Shown: in pieces, positions 33,815-41,929 of the stretch
How positions within the stretch are numbered: position 1 is the first letter of the stretch
Layout of the letters: each line of letters begins with the position of its first letter
Assembly: GCF_001577265.1 (NCBI RefSeq)
Contig: NZ_CP014517.1
Span: 3,136,501 to 3,200,500, forward strand
Length of the DNA: 64,000 bases
Direction of reading: 5' to 3'
Source of the DNA: Variovorax sp. PAMC 28711
Lineage (GTDB): Bacteria; Pseudomonadota; Gammaproteobacteria; Burkholderiales; Burkholderiaceae_C
Made by a program: the position numbers and the translations under genes
Notes under the pieces: model-generated
The model's database searches: none
What the model saw: only the letters and a program-made list of their open reading frames with translations
What the model was told of the DNA's origin: nothing

Positions 33815-36170
33815 ATGAAGTGAAGGTGGAGCCGCAGCTGGAAGAAGACCTGGCCGCGCGCGCTGCAGCAGCCCAGGTCGCTGCACAGGCTGCCGCGCGC
33901 CAGCGCAGCCACGCGGCGGTGCAGGCCGGCTGGCTGGAGGCCGTGCTGGTGGTGGCCGCCCATTACCAACTGGACGCCTCGCGTGAGCGCATCCGTGTGG
34001 ACGTGCGCTGGAACGGCCGTCAGCCCATCGCCGACAGCGCGCGCCAGATGGCGCGCCAGGCCGGTCTGACGCTGCGTGACGTGGCGCCGCAACTGGACCG
34101 CCTGACGCCTTGGCGCCTGCCGGTGGTGGTGCAGCTGGCGGGCCAGGGCGACAAAGGTCAGGGCGACGCGGCCACGACGAAGCGCAGGTCGCGGTGATCA
34201 CCGCCATCACGCAGGACGGCCTGAGTCTGGTCTTCAGCGGTGACCAGGGCGCGCAAACCACGCGCACCGTGGCCGAGCTGCAGCCGCACGTGCGGGCCAT
34301 GGCCGTGTTGCGGCCCGCGCAGCAGGCACCGGATTCGCGGGTCGATGCCTACATCAAGCCGGTGGAGCCTCACTGGCTGCGCCGCATCGTGTTCGCGGAC
34401 TTGCGGCCCTATGGACACATCCTGATCGCCTCGTTGGTCACCAACCTGATGGCGCTCGGCGGCATGATTTTTTCCATGCAGGTCTACGACCGCGTGGTGC
34501 CCGCGCAGTCCACGCCCACGCTGTACGTGCTGTTCGGCGGCGTGCTGCTGTCCATCGTGTTTGCCTGGGTGATGCGCGCGGCGCGCATGGAGATCACCGA
34601 TACGCTGGGCAAGCGCTCGGACCTGCGCATTTCCGACCGTGTCTTTGGCCACGCACTGCGCGTGCGCAACTCGGCGCGCCCGCGCTCGACCGGCACCTTC
34701 ATCTCCCAGGTGCGCGAGCTGGAGCCGGTGCGCGAGATGCTCACCTCCACCACCATCACGGCGGCGGCGGATTTGCCTTTCTTCTTTTTGTTCTGTGTGG
34801 TGTTCTGGTTCATCGCCGGCGCGCTGGTGTGGGTGCCGGTGGTGGCCTGCGTGCTGCTGATCGTGCCCAGCCTGCTGGCCCAACGCCGGCTGCGCGCGCT
34901 GGCGCAGGCCAGCATGCGTGAGGCGTCGCTGCGCAATGCCATGTTGATTGAATCAGTACAGGGCATCGAGGACATCAAGGTGCTGCAAGCCGAGCCGCGT
35001 TTCCAAAACCAGTGGAACCACTACAACGCGGTCAATGCCGAGTCGGGCCTGCGTATGCGCGCGCTGCTCAACCAGCTCAACAACTGGCTGCAGACGGTTC
35101 AGGGCGGCGCGTTCGCGGTGGTGATTTTCTTTGGCGCACCGATGGTGATGCTGGGCGAGATGAGCACGGGCGTGCTGGTGGCGGCGTCCATCCTGGTCAG
35201 CCGCATGCTGGCGCCGCTGGCCGGCGTGACGCAGGTGCTCAACCGCTGGCAGCAGGCGAAGGTCGGCGCCCAGGCGCTGGACCAGCTCATGCATCTGCCG
35301 GTGGACCACGCGCCCGAAGGCACGCGGATCCACCGTCCTGCTCTGCAAGGCGAGTACGACTTCCAGCAAGCGGTGTTCAGCCATGACGGCGAGACGCCGG
35401 CGCTGAGCGTCAAGGCGCTCAAGGTGCAGCCGGGCGAGCGCATCGGCGTTCTCGGGCGCAACGGCGCGGGCAAGTCCACGCTGCTGCAGGGACTGTCGGG
35501 CCTGCTGGAGCCGAAGTCGGGAGCGGTGCTGCTCGACGGCGTGACGCTGGGGCACATCGACCCGGCCGACGTACGCCGCGACGTGGCGTTGCTGACGCAA
35601 AACGCACGGTTGTTCCACGGTTCGCTGCGCGAGAACATGGTGCTGGGCGCACCGCACGCAACCGACACCGAGATCCTGGCAGCGTTGCAGGCGGTGGGTG
35701 CCTGGGCCTTCGTGCGCAAGCTGGCCCGGGGCATGGACCACCCGATCCTCGAAGGGGGATTGGGCCTGTCTGGCGGTCAGCGGCAGAGCCTGTTGCTGGC
35801 ACGGCTGCTGCTGCGCAACCCGCAGGTGCTGCTGCTGGACGAGCCCACCGCCACGCTCGACGAGGTCGCTGAGCGTGAGGTCATCGCGCAGCTGCGCACG
35901 TTCGCGCCCGGCCGCACCGTGGTGCTGGCCACGCACCGGCCCGCGGTGCTGGAGGCGGTGGACCGGTTGATCGTGGTCGACGGCGGCGCCATCGTCATGG
36001 ATGGCCCTCGCGACGAGGTGCTGGGCCGGCTGCGGGGCAATGCCGCGCAGGGAACGCAGGCCGCGCAGCCAGTGCAGCCAGTGCAGGGCGTCCAGCGCGT
36101 GCCGGTCAGGACGCTGCTGCAGCAGCAGGCCCGGCCCGCCGCGCCACCATCGGACGGGGGTGCAGCATGA
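33811..36170 (+). CDS. LapB-type type I secretion ABC transporter, with one frameshift
   Basis: Inner-membrane ATPase exporter, about 786 residues when restored. The N-terminus (33811-34180) is a C39-like domain (GWLEAVLVVAAHYQLDASRE ... VVQLAG) without the catalytic cysteine, as in transporters of uncleaved substrates. It continues in a second frame with VAVITAITQDGLSLVFSGDQ. The break is near 34176-34181: GCCACGACGAAGCG is read where one more G or C would join DAATT to EAQVAV. The membrane domain follows (IASLVTNLMALGGMIFSMQV), then the ATPase with Walker A GRNGAGKST, signature LSGGQRQ, Walker B VLLLDEPTATLDE and the H-loop ATH. Annotating the two frames as two genes would be wrong. Confidence 0.9.
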
Positions 36171-37372
36171 GTTGGCTGCCCCTGTCCCGGTCGGCCCGAC
36201 CGACAGCCAACAACTTGGACGACTTCGACGAAGTGCGTGCCAGCCGCTCGGGCCGCGTGGTGGTCTGGATGGCGCTGTTCGTGGCGCTGTTTTTCGCCTG
36301 GGCCTGGTTCTTCGACATCGACGAGGTGTCCAGCGGCACTGGCAAAGTGATCCCGAGCTCGCGGGAACAGCGGATCCAGTCGCTCGAAGGCGGGATCCTG
36401 ACCGAGTTGCGCGTGCGCGAGGGCGAGATCGTGGAGAAGGGCCAGGTGCTCGCGCAGCTGGACCCGACGCGCGGCGAATCGAACGTGGAGGAATCAGCGG
36501 CGCGATACCGTGCGGCGTTGGCCAGCGGGGCGCGCCTTCAGGCTGAGGTCGAAGGCAAGGGCGGCATCGACTTTCCGGACGAACTCAATGCCTGGCCGCA
36601 GCTCAAGTCGGCCGAGGCGGCCTTGTTCCGCTCGCGCCGCGCGAGCCTGAGCGAGACCGTGGGTGGCCTGAACCAGGCGCTGGGCCTGGTGCGCCGCGAG
36701 CTGGAGATCACGCGCTCGCTGGTGGCCAGCGGTGCGGCCAGCAACGTCGAGCTGATCCGCCTGCAACGACAGGGCGCCGAGCTGGAGTTGAAGATCACCG
36801 AGACGCGCACCGGCTACATGGTGCGCAGCCGCGAGGAACTGGCCAAAGCCAATGCCGAGGTCCGGTCGCTGTCGTCCGTGGTGCGTGGCCGGGCAGACAC
36901 GCTGGAGCGATTGACCTTGCTGTCGCCCGTGCGCGGCATCGTCAAGAGCCTGGACGTGACAACCATCGGCGGCGTGGTGCCGCCCAACGGCTCGCTGATG
37001 ACGCTGGTGCCGCTGGACGATCAGTTGCTGATCGAAGCGCGCATCTCTCCGCGCGACATCGCATTCATTCACCCCGGGCAAAAGGCGATGGTGAAGATCA
37101 CGGCCTACGACTACGCCATCTACGGCGGGCTGGACGGCGAGGTGGTGAACATCGCGCCCGACACCGTGAAGGACGAAGTGAAGCCCGAAATCGTGTATTA
37201 CCCGGTGCTGGTGCGCGCTGGCGCCGATTCGCTGGTGAGCAAGAGCGGCCAGCGCTTTCCCATCGTGCCTGGCATGGTGACCACCGCCGACATCCGCACA
37301 GGCCAGCGCAGCGTCTGGAACTACCTGACCAAACCCCTGAATCGCGCGCGTGAGGCGCTGAGAGAGCGCTGA
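36167..37372 (+). CDS. HlyD/LapC-type membrane fusion protein of the type I secretion system
   Basis: Periplasmic adaptor joining the ABC transporter to the TolC channel. 401 residues: a short cytoplasmic tail, one membrane helix (VVVWMALFVALFFAWAWFF, about residues 30-50), the lipoyl half-motif SLEGGILTELRVREGEIVEK, a coiled-coil hairpin (about 100-260), a second lipoyl half (LLSPVRGIVKSLDVTTIGGV) and the C-terminal beta domain ending RSVWNYLTKPLNRAREALRE, a strong HlyD-family tail. It overlaps the transporter stop by 4 nt. Confidence 0.93.
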   Translation: MSWLPLSRSARPTANNLDDFDEVRASRSGRVVVWMALFVALFFAWAWFFDIDEVSSGTGKVIPSSREQRIQSLEGGILTELRVREGEIVEKGQVLAQLDPTRGESNVEESAARYRAALASGARLQAEVEGKGGIDFPDELNAWPQLKSAEAALFRSRRASLSETVGGLNQALGLVRRELEITRSLVASGAASNVELIRLQRQGAELELKITETRTGYMVRSREELAKANAEVRSLSSVVRGRADTLERLTLLSPVRGIVKSLDVTTIGGVVPPNGSLMTLVPLDDQLLIEARISPRDIAFIHPGQKAMVKITAYDYAIYGGLDGEVVNIAPDTVKDEVKPEIVYYPVLVRAGADSLVSKSGQRFPIVPGMVTTADIRTGQRSVWNYLTKPLNRAREALRER

Positions 37373-37414
37373 TTGGCGCTCGTTTCCATGAACTGCAATG
37401 CGAGGAAAACAACC

Positions 37415-37855
37415 ATGAAGATGATCCGATCCACTCCCCTGGCCGCCTTACTGGCGACGGGCCTGTTGCTGAGTGGCTGTGTGGCCGTTGGTCACCACAA
37501 CCCGCTCGATGCGACGAGCAATCCGGAAAAGCTCAAGTACGCGGATGTCGAGGCGCACCACCCCGACTTCAAGGAGCCCTTCCTCCGCGACGGCGTAGTG
37601 AGCAATCCAGCCGGATTTCGTCGGGTGGTTCCTGGATTCACGGCTACACAAGTTGTTCAATTGCTCGGGCAACCGCTGAGGGAAAGCCAAGGCACGCGTG
37701 GCCAAGAATGGGACTACAACTTCAAGTTCAAGATGCCTGATTCAAACAACTATCTGGTGTGCCAGTACAAGGTTGTGTTTCAAGGCAATCCAACGGCTGT
37801 CCGGGAAACTGTTTGGCGTCGCAAGCAGTGCCTTGATCTGGTGTCGGCCACCTAG
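37415..37855 (+). CDS. BamE/SmpA-OmlA-like lipoprotein at the end of the secretion operon
   Basis: 146 residues with a lipoprotein signal (LAALLATGLLLSGC), so it is probably lipid-anchored in the envelope. The region RRVVPGFTATQVVQLLGQPL followed by GQEWDYNFKFKMPDSNNYLV looks like the BamE/SmpA fold (helix-turn-helix then beta sheet). It has a GAGG-like ribosome binding site (GCGAGGAAAAC) and follows the adaptor gene by 42 nt. Its role is unknown; helping the adhesin or TolC-type channel at the outer membrane is an inference. The upstream TTG start is rejected because it would displace the signal. Confidence 0.72.
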   Translation: MKMIRSTPLAALLATGLLLSGCVAVGHHNPLDATSNPEKLKYADVEAHHPDFKEPFLRDGVVSNPAGFRRVVPGFTATQVVQLLGQPLRESQGTRGQEWDYNFKFKMPDSNNYLVCQYKVVFQGNPTAVRETVWRRKQCLDLVSAT

Positions 37856-37939
37856 TGGCGTGAGTTAGAAGTTCGTAGACAAAATGGCGCTTGCGCAATA
37901 GCGCGACGAGGTCAGGCATGACCGCGCGGCGGGCACCGA

Positions 37940-38210
37940 TCAGAAGGCGAGTGAGTAGACTGGTCAGCTGCAGACGAGGATCGGCCTTTGATTCTGCCGA
38001 GTGGGCCCTTTCGGATCATGTGCATGATCTAAATCCTTGCGATCCGGATGCGCCCGCAGCGAAAGGTCTTGAAGCCGAGCATTTGCCAGGTGGTCCGTTT
38101 GACGGCTCGGTGGTCCTGCCCCTCGATGTTGTTCAGGTACTTTGCTGGCGCAACTCGATCGGCAGGCCGCCGTCGGCCTGAATGCGCAAGACGGCGGCGG
38201 TGTTGGCGCC
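37940..38210 (-). pseudogene. C-terminal relic of an IS6-family transposase
   Basis: Reading the minus strand gives VLRIQADGGLPIELRQ, then after a frame change KYLNNIEGQDHRAVKR, TWQMLGFKTFRCGRIRI, a TAG stop at 38029, IMHMIRKGPLG and finally SSAADQ followed by a one-base-shifted FYSLAF stop. The order matches the C-terminal domain of IS6-type DDE transposases (KYLNNIVEQDHRAIKR ... MHMIRKGQ ... AANQFYSLAF). The two frameshifts and the in-frame stop show decay. The 5' part and clear terminal inverted repeats are missing. Confidence 0.78.
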
Positions 38211-38214
38211 GAAC

Positions 38215-38591
38215 GGTCCGCGATGTCGGTCCCAGCTGCAACCGGGCACCTGGGTCGACCCGCAGCAGCAGATCGCGATTGGTCGACGGTCGCCGCTGGC
38301 GGGTGGCAGCACTCGCGACCGAGCGCAATCGACAGCAGCCCGGTGACGCGGCTGCCGCACCTGCTGCTGGCGCAGGAACACGGCGGCCAGGTGCCGCTCA
38401 ATCCGACGGCGCCCAAGAAAGACCTGCGGCCCGCCGACGCGTGGTTTCGCGTGCTCGTCGAAGGGGAGTCCGCTGCACCCGCAGACGCCGTGCGCGAAGT
38501 TCGCGTGCACTTCGAGGGCACGCGCCAGAGCCTCGCGCAGGGCTGGATCGACAGCGCCCTGTCGGTGCTGATCCAGCAGTCTGGGCTTTAG
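38215..38591 (+). pseudogene. 3' relic of an HlyD-like adaptor/M50-type secretion gene
   Basis: Fragments in three frames read in order QLQPGTWVDPQQQIAI, VDGRRWRVAALATE, then one open frame VTRLPHLLLAQEHGGQVPLN, DAWFRVLVEGE, REVRVHFEGTRQSLAQGW and IDSALSVLIQQSGL before a stop at 38589-38591. This succession resembles the C-terminal half of HlyD-type periplasmic adaptor/M50 metalloprotease-linked proteins found beside LEPR-XLL surface proteins. The 5' part is missing where the IS6 relic abuts, so the exact border (38181-38225) is unclear. Confidence 0.5.
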
Positions 38592-38672
38592 GCCCGGCTG
38601 CCCATCCGGCTGCCGCAGTCATCGAAGCCTGCTATCTTTGCCGGAACCCCCACAAAAAACGAAGGAGTGCCC

Positions 38673-41540
38673 ATGGCCACCCAGTCGAAACACGCGTTTG
38701 CCTCGACCCACAAGACGTTCAAGACTGCCTCGGGCAAGACTGGCAAGTACTGGTCATTGAAAGAGCTCGCGAAGAAGCACCCCAGCATCGAGCGTCTGCC
38801 GGTGTCGATCCGCATCGTGCTCGAGTCGGTGCTGCGCAATTGCGATGGGCAGAAGGTCACGGCCGAGCATGTGGCGCAACTCGCGCACTGGCTGCCGAAT
38901 GCCGAGCGCACCGACGAGATTCCGTTTCGTGGTCACGCGTGTGGTGCTGCAGGACTTCACCGGCGTGCCACTGCTGGCTGACCTGGCCGCCATGCGCAGC
39001 GTGGCGAAGTCGCTCGGCAAGTCGCCCAAGATCATCGAGCCGCTGGTGCCCGTCGACCTGGTGGTCGACCACTCGGTGATGGTCGATTACTACGGCACCC
39101 CAAGGCGCTCGACCTGAACATGAAGCTGGAGTTCCAGCGCAACAACGAGCGCTACCAGTTCATGAAGTGGGGCATGCAGGCCTTCGACACCTTCGGCGTC
39201 GTGCCGCCGGGCTTCGGCATCGTGCACCAGGTGAACCTCGAATACTTTGCACGCGGTGTCTACGCGAGCCCCTACGACAAGGCCGAAACCAAGACGTACT
39301 ACCCCGATTCGCTGGTCGGCACCGACAGCCACACGACCATGATCAACGGCATCGGCGTGGTCGGCTGGGGCGTGGGCGGCATCGAGGCCGAGGCGGCGAT
39401 GCTGGGCCAGCCGGTCTACATGCTGACGCCCGACGTGGTCGGCTTCGAGCTGAGCGGCAAGCTGCGCGAAGGCGTGACGGCGACCGACCTGGTGCTGTAC
39501 GTGACCGCCATCCTGCGCGGCGAAAAAGTGGTGGGCAAGTTCGTCGAATTCTTCGGTCCCGGCGCGGCATCGATCGCGGTGCCCGACCGCGCGACCATCG
39601 GCAACATGGCACCCGAATACGGCGCGACGATGGGGTTCTTCCCGGTCGACGACATGACGCTCGCCTACTTCAAGGGCACCGGTCGCACCACGGCGGAAAT
39701 CGAGCGCTTCGAGGCGTACTACAAGGCCCAGGGACTGTTCGGCATGCCGGCACCGGGCGAGATCGACTACACCAAGATCGTCAAGCTCGACCTCGGCACC
39801 GTCACCCCGAGCCTGGCCGGCCCGAAGCGTCCGCAAGACCGCATCGACCTCGGCCATCTGGCGACCAAGTTCTCGGAGCTGTACAGCAAGCCGCAAGAGG
39901 CCAACGGCTTCAACCAGCCGACCGAAAAGCTCAAGCAGCGCTTTCCGGTCACGGCGATCGGTAGCGGTGGCGAAGAAGAGGCCGCGGCGCCGCGCCCCGG
40001 CGGTCCGCGTGAGCTGGTCGAGATGGTTGCCAACCGCTCGACGCGTGCCGCCGCCCACAGCGCGGTGACGGCGCCCGTCGCACCGCCCAAGCCGATCACG
40101 ATCGGCAACGGCGACGTGCTGATCGCGGCCATCACCTCGTGCACCAACACCTCGAATCCGAGCGTGATGCTGGCGGCCGGCCTGCTGGCGAAGAAAGCGG
40201 TGGAGGCGGGCCTCACCGTCAAGCCACACGTGAAGACGTCGCTGGCACCGGGCTCGCGGATCGTCACCGAATACCTCGAGAAGGCCGGACTCATTCCGTA
40301 CCTCGACAAGCTCGGCTTCTACCTCGCGGGCTACGGTTGCACCACCTGCATCGGCAACGCCGGCGACCTGGCGCCGGAGATCAACGAGGTCATCACCAAG
40401 AACGACCTGGTGGCCGCCGCGGTGCTCTCGGGCAACCGCAATTTCGAGGCGCGCATCCATCCGAACCTGAAGGCCAACTTCCTCGCGTCGCCACCGCTGG
40501 TGGTGGCGTACGCCATCGCCGGCAACGTGATGGTCGACCTGATGACCGAGCCGGTCGGCAAGGGCACCGGCGGCAAGGACGTCTTCCTCGGCGACATCTG
40601 GCCGACGCCGAAAGAAATCGACGACAACCTGCGCTTCGCGATGAACGCCAAGGCGTTCCGCAAGAACTACGAGCAGATCAAGGAGAACCCGGGCAAGCTG
40701 TGGAGCAGCATCAAGGGCGTGAAGGGCGACGTGTACACGTGGCCCGAGTCGACCTACATTGCCGAGCCGCCGTTCTTCGAGGGCTTCAAGATGAAGCCGC
40801 ACGCCACCGATCCGGGCTTTCGCAACGCACGCGTGATGGCGCTCTTCGGCGACTCGATCACCACCGACCACATCTCGCCGGCAGGTTCCATCAAGGAAAG
40901 CTCGCCGGCGGGCATCTGGCTGAAGGCGAACGGCGTCGGAAAGGCCGACTTCAACAGCTACGGCTCCCGCCGCGGCAACCACGAAGTGATGATGCGCGGC
41001 ACCTTCGCCAACGTGCGCATCAAGAACCTGATGATTCCGCCCGACGCCAACGGCACGCAGGAAGAGGGCGGCGTGACGCGCTTCCAGCCGGGCAACGAGA
41101 AGATGTTCATCTACGAAGCGGCGCAGAAGTACATGGCGGCCGGCGTGCCGACCGTGATCTTCGGCGGCGAGGAATACGGCACGGGTTCATCGCGCGACTG
41201 GGCGGCCAAGGGCACGCAACTGCTGGGCATCAAGGCGGTGATCGCGCGCAGCTTCGAGCGCATCCATCGCGCCAACCTGGTCGGCATGGGCGTGCTGCCG
41301 TTGCAGTTCCGCGGTGCCGATTCGTGGCAGTCGCTCGGGCTCACCGGCGACGAGGAAGTCGACGTGGTCATCGGCGGCGAGCTCCGGCCGCAGATGGACG
41401 TGAAGGTCGTGATCCGGCGCTTCGACGGTGCCCACCAGGAAGTCACGGTACGCCTTCGCATCGACACGCCGATCGAGGTCGATTACTACAAGCACGGCGG
41501 GATCCTGCCGTTTGTGCTGAGGCAACTCCTGGCCGGCTGA
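38673..41540 (+). CDS. acnA: Aconitate hydratase A, with a compensating pair of frameshifts
   Basis: Second aconitase (IRP/AcnA type), about 955 residues when restored. A GAAGGAG ribosome binding site precedes the ATG by 7 nt. At 38926-38930 CCGTTTCGTGG carries an extra T (FRGHACGA is read instead of FVVTRVV), and at 39099-39103 CACCCCAAGGCG lacks an A (PRRST-stop instead of PKALDL). Between the two the frame is shifted, and after the second it returns to the first. Cluster cysteines are in [17 protein letters not shown] and [16 protein letters not shown], and swivel motifs in [18 protein letters not shown]. If the indels are real, AcnA is inactive and AcnB carries the reaction. Confidence 0.92.
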
Positions 41541-41581
41541 CGGGAGCCTGATACCCGGAAATTTCACGAGGATCGAGTTTT

Positions 41582-41596
41582 CGAGAATAATTCTCG
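41582..41596. promoter_or_regulatory. Fur box upstream of feoAB
   Basis: The perfect dyad CGAGAATAATTCTCG lies 24 nt before the feoA start. It fits the 7-1-7 Fur model (TGATAAT-N-ATTATCA) at 10 of 14 positions, and the flanking DNA (GTTTTGATTC) adds a further partial half-site. Location before a ferrous-iron uptake operon supports iron-dependent repression by Fur. Confidence 0.75.
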
Positions 41597-41620
41597 TTTT
41601 GATTCAAGTGAGTTCTCCGG

Positions 41621-41929
41621 GTGACGACAACAACGATCGCAGCGTCGGCTGCGGGCATGCCAACCGGCGCGATGAGCCTCGACAACCTGCCGAGCCACCA
41701 GTGGGCCACCGTGCTCGACCTCGAACGCCCCACCGACACCGACGGGCACGACCTCGTTCTTCGACTGACCGAAATCGGCTTCGTGCCGGGCGAAGCGGTC
41801 CGCATCGTCGCGAGCGGCGTGCCCGGCCGCGAGCCGCTGGCGGTGCGGCTTGGCCATACCACCTTTGCGCTGCGCCGCTACGAAGCGGCCTTCATTCGCG
41901 TCACGCCGGGGGCCGAGCACCATGGTTGA
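41621..41929 (+). CDS. feoA: Ferrous iron transport protein FeoA
   Basis: Small cytoplasmic SH3-fold protein that interacts with FeoB. Up to 102 residues from GTG at 41621. Alternative ATGs at 41657 and 41672 would give 90 or 85 residues, and the SH3 core lies wholly after them (VLRLTEIGFVPGEAVRIVAS, PLAVRLGHTTFALRRYEAAF). It overlaps feoB by 8 nt. Confidence 0.9.
   Translation: MTTTTIAASAAGMPTGAMSLDNLPSHQWATVLDLERPTDTDGHDLVLRLTEIGFVPGEAVRIVASGVPGREPLAVRLGHTTFALRRYEAAFIRVTPGAEHHG

Noticed and set aside
33811..34197. A stand-alone 128-residue protein before the ABC transporter
   Set aside because: It is the C39-like N-terminus of the transporter, separated by a one-base frameshift at about 34180.
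37964..38521. 185-codon minus-strand frame in the island border
   Set aside because: Arg/Ser-rich shadow that only partly overlaps the IS6 relic frame. The real similarity is in another frame.
38845..39117. A separate small gene within acnA
   Set aside because: It is the middle of AcnA read in the shifted frame between two compensating indels.
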